From positions 62,001-126,000 of the forward strand of contig QNGE01001007.1 in NCBI GenBank assembly GCA_008508345.1: a stretch of 64,000 bases of DNA, in the 5' to 3' direction. The notes below the pieces were generated by a model. That model was not told the DNA's origin. It did no database searches and saw only the letters and a program-made list of their open reading frames with translations. This stretch comes from Paragonimus westermani (Eukaryota; Platyhelminthes; Trematoda; Plagiorchiida; Troglotrematidae). Shown here one piece after another: positions 25,777 through 40,636 of the stretch (positions are counted from its first letter, which is position 1; each line of letters starts with the position of its first letter). Made by a program: the position numbers and the translations under genes.

Positions 25777-28700
25777 CTGTAGTTGTAAAAAAGATGGGCC
25801 ATAATGAATTTGCGAAGAAATTAATGGAACACTGTGATCGTGGAAAGTAAATTCCTTTCAGGATTGAAACTCGACAGGTCTTATCACTATCAGACTGTGG
25901 ACTTAGATAAAAAACCAAAATTAAACTATAGTACAATGTGCACCGAAGATTCATAAGCATTTTTTTCGTAATTTTTCCCTTCATTCTCCAGGTAAGCGCC
26001 AATATGCTGAGCTATTCTGGCCAGAATGTTTCTCACGCTTCAAGCAATATCATTTGCTTCTAATCATACACTTGCATGATCTTAACCAATGTATAGCATG
26101 AATCTCGAACGATAACGATGTATTCAGGGATTTTCTTCTCAACCGATAAGTTGTGTGTGGTCCCTCCGGATATTTTGCCACCGTGAACATTATCGCTTCA
26201 ATTTTATCAATTATTTCAATATAAACTGCGATTTTTAGAGTCCTTGTAACATCTTCAACGGCTGGACATAGCTCAAATTTCAAATTCAAACTTAATTCAG
26301 ATATAACTGGTTTGTTTCTTGCACGGACTAGTGATTTATAAACATAATCTTTACCAACATGCGAAGTTTTAGTGCTTCTAATGGGCACAAGTTGTCTGAT
26401 TTGTACGTTTGTTTTAATGTTAAAATTCAAATTTGTTTTGAGAAACAGAAGGGAGTCTTTCAAATCGAAACTAGTGAGCTTAGGCAGGCGTGATTTAGAA
26501 ATAAATTTGTCCATGTAGATAACAATATTCAGCACTCTATGACTGACTTTCTGAGCTTTCTTGAGAGAGATTCGGTCATGGGATCTCCCCTGAAAGGAAG
26601 ATCAACAAACGCAGGTTTCTTATTCACAGAGTAGAAACAAGCAACCTTGCTGTTCAGGTGTACGTGAGTTTCGGTTGAACACCCGTTACCACGTCACAAT
26701 GCAGAGACAAATTTCAGTGTTCTACAATTAGTCGTTGTGTGCATTCATTTGTCTGCTCGTGTTGAACATCATATATTGTTCGTACTACAAGGCGATTGTC
26801 TGACAGAGCACGTGAACATCCTCCTGCGTGGGTGAACAGTGGTGCGATTGAAACGGTTTCAAGGGCAACTGCTTCACAGTTGACCATCTCTAACCATTCT
26901 GTTAGTAAGAAAGATGCTTTTCGGATTGTCTAGCGAGTGTCAAAGATTTGATCAAAAATCGTGAGACTCCCAATGTTGACCATGACCGAAGCAATTGACA
27001 TCCGATTGCGGAACTCTGACCTCTGCGCTCAGAAGAAGTTTGTTTGGACAATTAACCTCTTTTGGTCCTCAACCAATCAATCAATAACGTGTTGTGCTAA
27101 TTGGGTTTTTTGGAAAATCGCTTAATTTCAGTGTCGCCCAAAATGAATTGTGTTTCAGACATAATGATTCGGATATCAACGTGACGAAATCCAAGGCATA
27201 GTGAGCTACACACTTAACTTACCGATCGGGAATAAACATTGTTGAACACTGATAGGCGCCAAATCTGCCTCAATTGTTCTTAAAACGGCAATTGTGTCGC
27301 CCCAGAACGAAAGGATTTTAACATGATCGATACGATCTTCACTATGGCCTTGTAACAATAAGAAGATACTAAAGTTCTTCCAATAAATGAGTATTTCACT
27401 TCCATGCTAGGCACACGTCAAACTAAAACACCTCAGTCGCCTAGACCTCCTTATTAATGTGCCCATCATGAAATTCCAGTCTAGTGTTTATATGTAAAGA
27501 GGTTAGCTAGAGAAGATAAACTCGAAAGCTGTGATCTCCTGTGGGTGATGCTCAGTATACATCAGTTGTTTTTGACTACCTACCCAGGTGTATTTTAATC
27601 CTGTCCGGTTCTGTATTCCCTTATGCCACTCTATGGGCGTCTGTTTCGATGTGTGTGTTCAGATGCTTCAGTTTGTGTTGTAACTACGTGGGAGATACCA
27701 GACGGCAAATGGAAATACAAACCAGAAATTTCCTTCCGGAAGACTGAACCATAATACGCATCAAATATTTCACGAGAAAATAGCTATCGCAAAACAGTGA
27801 CAAATGACCGGCTTGGTTTTACGAATGAGAACAATTTGTGGTAAATATTATCGGTCTCAAGACTAATTTCCATATTTCACGCAAAGATGCAAACCATTTC
27901 TCTTGCCTTTCTTCCCATCAAGCACAGTGACTGTTTGAAAATTTCAACCTCACGATGAACGTGAAAAACCCGACTTCAATTTGCCAGTCTAATTTTAGTG
28001 GGACTCACAAAAGCGGAAATCTATTTGGATAGGTCGCTATCTTGGAATAACACACTGGGTTTGTTCTTCAAAACAGTTAATGATCAAATCAGTGTACGAT
28101 AAAACAACTATCCGATTGGTTGCCATATTCAAAGTGGTTTGTTATTTTGAAGAATAGTTTATGGTCATGTTTGTGTTTCCGAGCACGGTAAGAGCGTTAA
28201 GAAATTGGGCAACACAATTGGATAACCACATAATGGGAAAAAATAAAAATTTGTCGGGGGCTTGGTTTACATTAACTGAGTAACAGTCACGAGTGATTTC
28301 AACATTTTGTACTTTTTCAAAAATATGCATTACACTCAAGTCTTGTTTTTGTTAGAGCTCGTTAGCAGTGCTTGTCTTTGACACGACCTGAATGTAAACA
28401 CCATCCACGTTTTTTTGAGGCAACCATGCTCCAGGCTGCGCTATTTTAATCAAATCAACACAACCGAATTACGTCACACCAAAGCCCAGCCACACAGTTT
28501 GTTAAACAGTCATCGGTAAAGTTGTTGAACAATCGATTGATTACTGGTAGGCAGTAGGGACTGTGAACATCGTCCGTAAACGAAAACAACTTCGTAATCG
28601 TGTTGATTTTCAAACGGGGTTCGGGTTAAAATACGATATAGTCGTGATTATTGATAACTTTTTAAATCTGAACAACACCAATAACTTGTTATAGGAAAAT

Positions 28701-31076
28701 AATCAAGAGTTGAACCAGTAGGTATATTAAATCTGAGTGTATATTGCCTTGTAGACGGTTGCACTTCAACCAAATTACTATCATGGAGCTCCTTTTCGTA
28801 CTGTGAGACAGATGACAGCAGTACCTCTCAGTCTTGATTACACTTCGCAACCCTGAATAAAGTTTGACTTTAGCCGATCATGAACGTACGATTTAGGAAA
28901 GTAAATCCTGACCCTTATCCTCCAAACCTTTTGCTTCACAACATTCACGGATCTCGTTTCGCAGGCGTATATGAGCCAACATTCACACATAATTTGAGGT
29001 ACCATACAAAAATTTACGGGCAACTGATATCTCTTCTTATCCAAGATGTTGTTCGTACGTTACTTAACGCAGCAAGTTATTTTATTGTGGTTGGGACGCA
29101 GAAAAATTCGAACGATTAATTCTATTCCACAAAAGCACGAACATTAATGCACGTTATCGCTAAGTCAACATCACACTGCACATCGTCTGCTAAAATCCTG
29201 CACACATAGGAAATATCTTGTTTTAGTTAGAGTCTGTATAAACACAATATTGGTGCGAAAGCTAGTATTTTCGGATCAGTGTGAAACGGGTGCATTAACT
29301 ACATTCTGACAATCGCCGATATTCCGATAAGCTAAAAAAACAACGCCATACTTGGTTACGTCGAAATTGCATGTGATCGGACGAGTTTGAGTGTTTGGCT
29401 GTTTGTCGAATTTGGCATTCCGGCTGCAAAAGTCCCACTATCAAACGAGGTGATGTTATCAATACCGAAAACGTTTGAGCCTATAGGTTTGAGCATGGAA
29501 GCTACAGCGGCACTGAAATAACAGCCAGTGAAAACAGTTTAGAACTGTAGGAGAAAAGATGTTGGATCTGGTGGAGAGAAATACCAGTAACAGCAATTAC
29601 ACTGGAGGCGGAAAGTTGTCACGCCATTGTCTATCAATCGACAAACAAGACATCCTTATCAGAGGACTCCGTGTTAACACATAAGAGGTAAAAAGCAGAG
29701 AATGCTTAAACAACTTGAGGTACACACTCACATAAAACAGAGTGTTATTCGGCAATATATCATTCCAGTCACTACACTTAACAGACAGTTGAATAACTTC
29801 ACAACTTCCACTTGCAAAACTACAAACGCACTGATCGTTTCGTCTCTTTTGATGATGAAACTTCTGCAGCCTAACTGATACGAACGATGTAATGCCTAAA
29901 CCAAAGATCCAAACTACCATCTCTGTCACTAGTTCCGACAATCCGAAGTGTACTCGCCATTTTGCATTCTTTTTAAGTGTCAGTACACCCCCTCTTCGTT
30001 GTGTAATGAGGACGTAAAACCCAACTACAAGGGGCTTGAGTGATTCCAGACAGAGATCAATTTGGTTGTGTCCAAACAAGTGTCGTAGTACACAGTGCTC
30101 GATACATATATTTTCTTCACGCCGCTTGTTCTTTTCTCATAGAAAAAAAGGTGAGAAATCTGAAGATTATAGCTGCATAAGAACTTTAACTAGGGCAGTG
30201 TATTTCGCAGTCTGAACTTAAGTGGATAGAAATAAATGGATGGGTAACAGAGTGAAAGTGTGTAATTTCCGACTCGTTGATGTAGAACACATACCAACTG
30301 AAAATATTTGGTCACTCTTGTCGGTTCAAATGAAAAATCACGCCCTAGGCTGCAAACAGCGACACTTTGAAGAGGATTTGTGGTTCTGTATTGCTAGTGC
30401 TTCTGTTTGTCCACTGGTGACACTAGAAGGTCATTTTCTACCATGCGAATTACCAACTATAAAAACTGAAAAACTTTTCAAGATTCACACATAATTTTGA
30501 CATTGTAAACTTTGAAAATGTACCCGCAACAGAGGGAAAGGCTAATGTCAAACAAGTACACACAATGACGAGACTGAAATCCGTCCAGCCTTCGCATAGT
30601 TAATACGGAACACCGTACTAACTGAGTTCGGCCGTCCTGAATCATGAGGAGTTAAACGTCTTGAAGAAATGGAACTTCTGGAGTAAACGTGTTGGTGGAG
30701 TCAACAAAGCTTGGAAAGTGAGAGAATCCACGGAAAGGTAGTGCAGAAAGTCTGGTATAACCCAGACCGCAAATATTAAACGAATTTGCCAGGTGCAAAA
30801 CCTCGTCTACCTTTTAGCTGAAGTCACCTAAAATACGATATAAACATGCATCTACTTCGCTGGAACATAGTTGGGACACGAAACTCTCCATGAACCATTG
30901 GCATTCACACATTCCCTACAAGTATCCTGCCAAACACTTTGAAAACTCTTCGAAAAATATATTCAACCACACCGTGCTTTCAAAGATCAATGGTGTGCCT
31001 GGATTTTGATTAGAGCTATGGTAAACCTATAACCAATCGTAGAGAAAGATTCGGAACCAAAGCAAATTTGTCTTAC
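25777..31076 (-). other. Intron 4 (5300 bp)
   Basis: Contains two of the longest open frames of the window on the minus strand (26050-26535, 161 residues; 29597-30079, 160 residues). Neither shows a domain, compositional bias or splice-linked phase that would support coding; both are compatible with chance in this much sequence. No repeats recognised. Confidence 0.6.
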
Positions 31077-31193
31077 CTGGCTAATCATTGCCATCCTCGT
31101 CGTATGCAGATGGTTGAATAGCTCGGCCAAAGAATCCTTCACCACCTCATCGCTCTTCATGATTGTCAACCGTATATCGCAGAGGATTTCCAT
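31077..31193 (-). CDS. F-BAR exon 4
   Basis: A 117-nt exon, phase 0 at both ends, 39 residues: MEILCDIRLTIMKSDEVVKD followed by SLAELFNHLHTTRMAMISQ. Acceptor TGTTATTTCAG, donor CAG|GTAAGA. It corresponds to the F-BAR segment where relatives have an 'I/L-x-x-L-I-x-x-S/C-D-x-x-I/V-K' helix turn; the KSDEVVKDSLAELF portion fits this well. The peptide is fully helical in character with regular hydrophobic spacing, as expected for the dimer interface. Confidence 0.82.
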
Positions 31194-34100
31194 CTGAAAT
31201 AACACATTCATTTCTGCACAACAGCAAACTTTTTTAAGAAACTAGGATTGAAAGATTGTTGGGTGGAGATGCTGTCAACATTGTGTAACCGAAACAGTAA
31301 TGTTTGTGCATTGTGTATCCGAAGAAAGTATAGTCTGACAGTTTCAATAATATTGTGTTTTGAGAACGCTGTACAAGCCAAAACAACCCAAACTGTGAAC
31401 AGGCAATGGGTACGCACAATACCTGCTTAATAGCGATATTCTAAGGAAGTGGGGATTTTCGATGCTGGCGAATAGTTTGAGAGTATTTCGGAGGCTCTCT
31501 ACCCGTATTTAGGATTCTTCGAAACTCACATGTTCCCTGAAAGGCAAACTAATAATCACTGTCCATATTAAAACGTTAAGACCGCTCTACAAAAATTCTA
31601 GCCGTGTGCAAAAACATCGTATTCAAACATCCTACCCTTAGCAGGGTTGTAACAAAATCTTCGGAGTTAGTGGAACTTGTCCTACCTACTCAATAGACAG
31701 TCTAAAGAACCTACTTCACACTTGTACTAGTGTGTACATTTTCTTTTTTGTAACCCACATGTGGCCCGGATCCCACTGAATTCTGAAACCGTTCCCCTAA
31801 ATTCTTTAACTAACGAGGTCGATAATAACCGAGACTTTTGGTATTTAGTGCACCCGCAATGGACTTCAGAATATCGCATATCCACTTGTGGTTCGAACAT
31901 TGTAACTCAAATTTTACTTACTATTGTTAAACAGTACATGATGACCGTGACGGTTGAAATTTCACATTTCCGGATGTGTAAAGCAATTCTTGAGTTTGTG
32001 TTGACTTCACAGTGAAAACACATTCCTGGAGACAAATGTGCTCTGGGTAAAATCAATATTCGATGTCGCATGATTCGCCCAAGACAGATGTGGTTGTACA
32101 CAACAAACTGATTTTAGATCAGCAAGGATAACCGAATGGAATACCCAAAGAAACTGAATACCGCATGTCATTCTTGGCAGTGCACTGTCATTTTATGAAG
32201 ATGACCATGAGTATTTCGCTGCGTTCGAGGACCGTGTTCAAAAACAACTGTGTCAACAGAGTACTGTCTAGCTTTGAAACGAGCAATTACATACCACTGG
32301 ATTTTCTGAAGGAACTCAAACTGTCCAGTTTTTGTGAACTTGTACACAGGTTAGTCAAGAATGTAAAGTAATTTTATACCAAATACAGCACGGCATTCAG
32401 AATAATCCAGAAAAAGAACACCGCATATTAAGTTAGAATCAAATGTTCCGATATCAGATAAAGAAATGGTTCATCTACTGAACATCTATGAGACACAAAA
32501 CGGAACTTTGTTTGATCTGAATTTGTCATATATATCAGGTATGTGTTCCTACGACTCATCAAAACTATTGATAAAAACGTCGAGAATGCATCTTCAAGCT
32601 GTTTGCACACGTCGACAAAATGTGTAACAAACATGGATAACAATTTCTTAGTTACTAGGGTTCAGTTAAAGTTGAAATATCTGGGCTTTTAACGATTACG
32701 TGCTGTTTATTATCCTCTGACTTCTCTCTGGTTTCGCGGATATGCCCTGCCTCTTTCGTTATGTATTATTCGGGGATTAATTAGTTTTTCGTAAAATTGT
32801 GTCCCCATAACCAAAATGTTCAAAATCTCCGACTCATCAGATATGCTGAGCAATTGTTAAGAAAAACTGAATGGCCACTATCAACGGATCATCGATCAAT
32901 TTTCTTCAATTCAATCATTTGTCAATCCAAAGATCACATAGTTGCACCCTAAGCAGATAGTTGTTCGATCGAAAACATACCATACTTATTTGAATGAAGT
33001 GTTACGGGCTAACAATCACTTGGTAAACAATCCCCTCTTCACGTGACACTCGTCCATACGCACCGATAACTCCACAACATCTCTACCAGAAAGCGCTGCA
33101 AGTCACTTTGGTTTAGTTTGAATGATCCCATTTTAGCGCAATCTATCGCATTTTAATCTCGTTACTTGGGCCCCTTTTAGCTGGTGTGAACCCTTCGTAA
33201 TAACTGATATATACTGGATCGGGAAGCGTTTGTTCCTCAGATTGCACAAAGTTCGTAACGTTCCGGTTTTCACGAACAATCTTTATTAAGTTATGGTTTT
33301 ATTTTTCTGGCTGGATGGGCTTTGGGACAAACACGCCACAAAACACGGATGAAGGCTGCTAACCAATTATTCACGTAAATACGTCTGAGTTTGGCTAACG
33401 ATGCTACGGAGAAATGATAAACAACAACGTTTCCCCCGAACTCTCCCGTTGTGTCTCGGTGGGATTGTGGGCATCAAAAAGTCTGTTTTCAACTACTATG
33501 AAAGATAAATGCGATTTGATAGCAAATTGGCTTAAACTTAGTGAGCATTCTAACAGAATAATCGCATACTATCGGAGGCAAGCTGAGATACTACATGCTG
33601 ACAGAGGAATGCCCAACACGACCGATTCTTAACACCAGATGATTCAATGAGTTCAATAACTCGGCTGTCCAGAACCACGTCGAGCGAACCTACTTGGTCA
33701 CAACTCGATTATCAACGGGGGATCCCAGTGAAACCAATCGGATTAGAATATCTCAGTGTATCCCCTCCCAATAAATTGCGCCCAATCACAGGTAGAAGTA
33801 ATCGTACTTTAGAAATTATGTTTAGTTTTATCCTCACTTTTTCTGAGGTAGGTTAGTCTTTCAGCCGATTAACAATACTGAGATGCGAAGCACTAATTGG
33901 AAAATACTTCTTAATCGCCCGCTAGTTACCTAGTTTCACTTCAGTCATTCCCGTACGTGATCAGAGTGATCGTACGTCAGTATTGTAGCTTATCAGAGCA
34001 ATATTGATTACTCTTCAACGGTCAATTTTCTGAGGCTAGGAACTATCGAGAGCAGACTTGAAAATTTTGTGGTTTTGACTTTTCTTCAGTCGTTGCATTA

Positions 34101-35389
34101 CTCGATTTCATTCTGCTCAACGCTTCAAGCGTTAAAGTCATGCATTTTCATCTAAAATGACTGCGTGAAACATCACTTCAAGACACTATTTCCGAGCTAT
34201 ACAAATGGAACATGGAGACCCGTTACTCCTCATTCATAACATATTCGTTATATGGTGGGATAGATAGGAAAAAATCGTCTGACATGTTTGTAAAAGCAGT
34301 GTTGTAACAGAAAATTGCGCTGAGTACCAGGTAAGAGAAATTAGAAAATAGTTTGAGGGAAATGAATCTTGAATTGTTTGAAAGAAATGTGTCACACGAT
34401 GCTATTTATAAAAATCCACATATTATTCAGAGAGATGACTTATAGGCTCAAACGTTCAGCGATACTAACAACAAAAGCAACTGAGAAGCAACCTAGTCAA
34501 TGAGAGAAGACACAGCAAAAAACAAACAAATTGGATTTCCACTTCACATTTTTAAAAGCATCAGAAATTATTAGGATGTTAAAGTTTGCTATACAAAGTA
34601 CTAATGTAAGCTCTAATGTAGACTGAAGGGAGGAATATCACCAGTACAGAAGACAGTAGAGCATTCTGGTATGCTTTGATAATCCGTATAACAATATGAA
34701 TACTGTTTATCTCAGCTGAAGCGTGCCATAGGCACTGCTCCAATAAAGGAAAGTAATTAGTTCTGAATGTCTGATACACACCGCACACATCAGCCAAATT
34801 ACTATGTGCTGACGTGTAACTTTGTTCGATGGCTGTGCCAACTAAACCGGAAACGATTTTTCCAACGTGTACAAAGAAATGTATTTATTTGTACATATTT
34901 ATAAACAAAAACCCTAGATTGTATGACACTTCGAAGAACGCTTCAACCAAGGGTGTTGAACGCATTAGTGAAATCGAGAAGACAACACTAGATGACCCCA
35001 CAGCGCTTATCTGGCGGAAAGTGGTCAGTTTGAACAACTTACACCAACTAACCAGACCTGACTAATTTTTATCAGTAGGCCAAAGCTGTTCCATACATGG
35101 CGGGGTTTCAGGACACGATTTCTTTAGCAGACACTTTTCCAACGCTTTTCTGGTGCATATTCTTTTTGCGATCTAGCCTGCACTATGATACGAATCGATT
35201 ATAATCGTTCGGTAAGTAACGTTGTCGCTTATGACCGAACGTTTCCTGAACTCCAGTCTATACGGGCCTAGGCGGTTTAACCACGTGAAAAATGGTCACC
35301 GATCACTCGCAGCTGATTCGGTGACGGACTGGCTCAAGATACAAGGTGGGCAGACGGTCAGCTGACGTATAGAAGAGAAGTAGTTCAAT

Positions 35390-35530
35390 TATGGTGTTAG
35401 CCACTGAAGGTCGGGTTCGACTCTCAAGCGCGTGCCCACGCAATCCACGGAGCGGGTGGCTGCAGACTTTAGGTGAGCCGGTGGGCGGCTGGGCTTAGTG
35501 ATGTGAACGTTGTCCGGGTTTCTGCAGGAA
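35390..35530 (+). repeat. GC-rich patch with box B-like sequence, possible old SINE
   Basis: GGGTTCGACTCTC (35412-35424) is close to a Pol III box B, in a markedly GC-rich stretch within AT-rich intron. A box A is not convincing. It may be an ancient SINE; the evidence is thin. Confidence 0.3.
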
Positions 35531-38500
35531 TAAGTAACTCCAGCAGCGAAAATCTTAAGGAAGCTGCCTTGATAATGATATCTCAGTTTCACTTCTAACG
35601 TGGTTGCATTCTGCAGCGCGTGGGTAACATGACGGTAACTGCTTGGCTGTTTTACTTCATTCCTCTCGCCTTGTTCGTTTGGCTGGGATTCCTTCTTCCT
35701 TGATGACAGCATGTCAATTGAGTAAAAGTGGTGGAAGGATTTCGCAACAACCAACTCAGAAAGCTAAGAAAATGGCCTGCTATCAAGAACGGTAATGAGA
35801 TCAGTTATATTCCACAAAAAACAACATAAAAGCCAACTGTTCAGTAAGTGTTTTGGTAACTGAAAACATTCACCAGATTAAGTGAAATTTATAGTTATGA
35901 TGAGACTGAGAACTCTCTGCCGCATTTTTATTGATTTTATTTAAAAATGGATGGCATGTTCTGTTCCATTTCAGGACGATAGTACAACCTGACTCACTTG
36001 CGGGCGGTTGTGAGTGAATTCTCAGATATGATCGTTTGGTATTGTCCGGTCTGAAATCATGGGGGGCAGTGGCCGACATGGACAACTCACGAAAGTTTAG
36101 TCTTGTCAAATGGCGAGTATGCATTACTGATGAATTCGGACAAACAAGCTTACGATTTCCTGATTACGTAATACCGGAACGGATAGGCAGTCTACACTGT
36201 ATCTTGTGAACAAGTAATCAAATTGATCCAATTTACGACCGCAATTGCCCCACCTTCGTGTAACGACTGAGACGATGGATGCGTGAATGTGACTTGGTTA
36301 CCACAGTGCTGTGTGAATCACAAAACGTTGAACCTGCCCTCGGAGGCACGTGATTAGATGGGACATGTGATTAGACTTTGGGAGGCACAGCCAACTTTAT
36401 GCCGTCGGCTGTGCGTTTTTCGTACTGGTCTGATAGCTGCATGTTCACCTAAAAGGCGCCTATGTAAATCAGGCTGCAGGTGAAGTAACGGGTAAAATGT
36501 CAGCAACCGCCGGAAGATGAGAAAAACTGCAAGTTTTGAACAACTAACACCCTTATGGTCAGGAGAATAATGCAGATGTGAGACTGAAACCTATGCTTCG
36601 GTCACAGCAGATTCACTACACTTCTTGTCCAGTAATCAGTGTTAGAAATTGTCAGACGACCTTCTGTTCACTTTGTATTAGTGACTTATTTAAGGCAGGT
36701 CTAGCATTAGCTTGAATTGCAATACGCTGATTGTTTACTGTTAAGTGAACTAATATTTGTGTGTGAACAACAAATTTCACTGTTCTCTGATGCAACGCGT
36801 CCAAATCGCCTTCATTCTATGAATTAGTTTTTCTCTTTTATACAAAATTACGGGTAGAAGAAACAGAACACCGATCCTCTTATAAAAATCATTTGTAAAC
36901 TGACAATAATTGTGCCTCACTGCTGAACAATGTGCAAAAAGTATTCGAAGAACAGCTGGGTGATGTTTTCTTGTGACATTTGCTCGAATTTTAGCTTGAT
37001 TTAGATTGCTGGAACAAGAAGCACGAACAAATCTATTTTCTATCAACACCTCCGCATGGAACGGACGTACACAGTGAAGTGTTGCGTGGTTTCGGTTGCA
37101 TACCAAAACAAGTGTGTTGACAGTGATAAGAGCATGTTAAAAAATGTCATATACAGGATGTGCTTTCATGTGATGAACAGTGAAGGTTCGGGTGAATCTG
37201 CTACAAGTGGCCAACACGCTGCGAAGAAAGTATAGATGAACAGTTGTTGCACGAGGACTTTCTGGTCTCACTCACTGACAAAGTTGGAGAACGATGGCGA
37301 GTAGCTGGTGAATTTTCCATATATCACAGCGTAACATCAGTCGACCTGTTGGATCACGGTGCAGAACGTACACGTGCAGGAATATAATCTACGTGCCATG
37401 CATTCTTGCATGAGAACAGTCTGCCGAGTTATCTGCCCATGACTGCAGAGCTATTACAGACGTGAGTAGTTCCAGATAAGCAACGCAAAACTTAAGGTGA
37501 TGTTTTATCAAATACTCATCGCGGGTTGTTCTAGTTAGTGTTGAACCGGTAGTCAACGCTACCAAAAGAGTAAAGCTATGGTCCCACGGTAAATACAGTA
37601 TCAACGCCGTGTGTGTTGCACAGCGTTCAATCCGTCAAAGTTGATTGCTCTTTCGTAATAATTTTCAATCCTATCTTCGTGAGAGATAATCTATTTGCAT
37701 CGTTGGTTGTTTCACTTGAAGACTTCTTGCGAATCCCAATATTTCAACATTTATTGTAAGGTCATCCATCAGTGTACACTTGAGTGCGACAGATCGGCTT
37801 GGGCAGCAATGAGTGAAGTCCAAATAACGAATGTTTGTCTCACCTTCATGCTTGAATGCAATACTAGGTAAATGATATATTGATCTCCACCCCATACACT
37901 GCGGCTCACCGGTTACAGGAGATGGACGCCTCATTAATTATCTTGTTAGATAGCTCACGTGCGACAACAGTTCCTGATAAACACCGAGCAGGCAAGACCA
38001 AAATGACTACTAAAACACTTTCACGTGGCAGGTTTCTTCACGGATCGAGTGCTTAGAATTTCGGTTGTAAGTACGGTAGATTATAATGAGAAAACCTCAC
38101 TTAAATGGCAATAATGGTAAACTGATGTCAGTTAGACATTCACGAGCATTCAAAAAGTACGGTGAACCGATCAACTTGACGATTAAGTTTACCCAAACAT
38201 CAGAACTCCGACACTTACTCATGTATTCCACCCTAACGAGTCTTCACGATCCTACAGTAAATTTACACACGGCATTGACAAAAACCCCCTAATTGTATCA
38301 CGTTTTTTTGTCCCAATATTCTTCGTTTGGGCAATAACTCAATACACGCATATATTTGTGTTCAACAGAACCATTTGATCACCTTAAAATTTGGTTCCTC
38401 CACTTCTAGTATTCACAGAACTCGGTTATTATTCACACGGCCAATCTGTACAGCTTGGATTCAATGAACGACCGAAAAAAACCACTTGAACTAAGAGAGA

Positions 38501-38554
38501 CAGAAGAAGTAAAAAACCATAATAGAGATGGGCTTGAACAGCACAGGGTTCACG

Positions 38555-38650
38555 TTTGACACATTGACTAACAACAATGGATGGTTAAATCCCTGGCCGA
38601 GGTCACTGGATGCACGCATGAGGAGAACGAGCCATGAAGTGGACACTGCA
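38555..38650 (+). mobile_element. Decayed SINE copy, sense
   Basis: GGTTAAATCCCTGGCCGAGG (38583-38602) and the nearby GGATGCAC and GAACGAGCCATGA align with the box B to hammerhead part of the 46847 copy (GTTCAAATCCCGGCCGTGG, GGATATGCAC, GACGAGCTCTAATGA). The hammerhead core is not conserved. Ends are undefined. Confidence 0.42.
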
Positions 38651-40558
38651 TGCAACAAACGTGTATGAAGATTAACTGCAATCTGTCAGGTATGAGGTCG
38701 CCTCAGACAAGCGACGTACGTTTTTCAACAGAATAATCGATGACCAAGCATCTGATTGTTTTCACGTAAGCCAACAAACTGAAAGTTTTCAGTATGTAAG
38801 ACGATGTCTTGCTTAAATTCAACAGAAAATTAAGTGCCAGCTTTAAATTGTTCAGACATATCGATTAGCAAGATTTCCGAAGTTGGATTGGATCCGTGTA
38901 GCAAAGCTACACTGTGAGGACTTTGAGGATTCCCAAAATTATTTGAAAAAGAAAGTGGTTGAAAACGTAAACTTGTTTTAAAAGACTTGATGAGCAATCT
39001 GATTTCATTAGTTGATGTAAACGGCCAGCTCGGATAGGCTGTGCATTGAAAAGTTGACAACCAATATGTGTTAACAGTCAACAACTGTGTGCGCTCATGA
39101 CGATCCACTGGAGTGTGCATAGCCATAAACGAAATGATTATCGAATGAACCAGTGCGAACTCGAGTCATTGCCAGATTTATCGCATCCACTTAATAGCTA
39201 GACTATTCATCTGAAAATATTACCAAAAAGTGCTTATCTATTCAACGTGTACTTTGTAAAAACACAATTGCACTTAAGAAAGTGAAGGAGACCAGAAATC
39301 AGAACCAATAATAATGACAGTTTTCAGAAGGATGGTGATGGCAATAAATCAAGCTGCACACATAAATTCCCATGCAACTGACTGGCAAATCACATTGGTC
39401 GAACCGACATGTCTAGTGATTTTGCAAAAGGGCACTGCAATTTGAAATAGAAGTGGCTATCATTGTGAACATCCAACCAGCAAGCAACAGTTCATCCACA
39501 ACCCTATCACAACCCATGATTAAAACTATTCAGAGACTGTGGCCATCAAGCACAACGAATTCCGATCCACAGGCCGAAATGTTCCTCTTACAGACTCCAA
39601 ACGTTTGTCCTCAACACCGTGAAGTGTCTGTATATGCAAGCAAATCTACTAAAGTATGAAATACTTCCAGTACCACAAATGAACCAACTTGGCTGTTATA
39701 TGTCCAGATAAAGTTTACATAATAGGCGTCCTCCTCCAGCTTTTTGCCTAAAAACTTAAACAGTTTTGAGTGATTAGTAACATTAGACATTGCACCAATT
39801 TGTTTCAAGTGAAATTCACCAGCGGCTCCAAATTTTTTCAGAATAAAAATTGAAGTTAACTTTCAAATAATTCATATTCATTCACACTATTTATCATCTA
39901 TGGGTGAGTGCGTTTTTGTGTACAATTGTTAAAATGACATCATGTCACTCTCCGGTAAACGCTTGTTTTTTCAAGGTGACGAGTTATTGAGGGAAATCGT
40001 GTGACGGTCGAACCACTAAATAGTTCTGGCTTGCCAATGCTGTGATTGTTCCGACACTTGTTTCGACTGCTATTTCTGTCGCTTGTATCGAGTTTTTGGA
40101 ATTCTACCGTTATAGAGCATCCATTTGCAAACTGAATGTTGTTAAATGTATGGACTAAAATTAGACACTGTGCAATTTTTCTAGTAATCAGCCGGAAACT
40201 AGATTGCTTCGACGTGAACACTGTTCGTTACTGCAATCAACAGCAGCTTGAGCGAACCTACATATATTCGCCGAATACATAATGCGAAATATGCTTAGAC
40301 GCAGTCATAAAACTACGTACCCATGAGCATTATTGGGTAAAGTGAGCGTTGCCAACTGCTGTAAGGTTGATCAACAAACCTATAAAAGATAGTACTTTTT
40401 GTCCACTATCCCTGCTCGACAGACCATGCTGAAAGTTCTGAGGAGGAGCATAATTATTGTATCGTGAGTCCTCTTCAGTTACTATGTTATTCCACCTTGG
40501 AAGACAACATAGACAGCGAGAAAAAATTACACGGAAGATTATATTGTAACCCACTCAC

Positions 40559-40636
40559 TTTGGTTTTCTCGAGATCGTAAAGCCGACTGTTGGCTGTCTC
40601 AACCGATTCACGATAAGCGTACATTTGTTCGATTTC
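40559..40636 (-). CDS. F-BAR exon 3
   Basis: A 78-nt exon, phase 0 at both ends, encoding 26 residues: EIEQMYAYRESVETANSRLY followed by DLEKTK. The acceptor is exceptionally clear (a long C/T run ending TTCTTCTCGCAG) and the donor is GTGAGT. The pattern 'aromatic, six or seven residues, A-N-x-R, then D/E-L-E-x-T/K-K' matches the third long F-BAR helix of the ARHGAP29/ARHGAP45/GMIP group, which is what first identified the gene. It continues exon 2's coiled coil directly. Confidence 0.85.

Larger units (their letters stand above)
31194..40558 (-). other. Intron 3 (9365 bp)
   Basis: Mostly featureless AT-rich DNA. It carries a decayed SINE copy around 38555-38650 and a GC-rich patch with a box B-like sequence at about 35390-35530. 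No coding sequence supported. Confidence 0.6.

Noticed and set aside
26050..26535. 161-codon open frame, minus strand, in intron 4
   Set aside because: No recognisable domain or motif, no in-phase splice connection to exons 4 or 5, and composition is like translated AT-rich intron. A frame this long is plausible by chance in six frames of 64 kb.
29597..30079. 160-codon open frame, minus strand, in intron 4
   Set aside because: Same reasons; the hydrophobic stretches are irregular and match no family I know.
36341..36405. Short direct repeat (GTGATTAGA twice, GGAGGCAC twice)
   Set aside because: Units are only eight or nine bases and not in a regular array; probably chance or a small local duplication.
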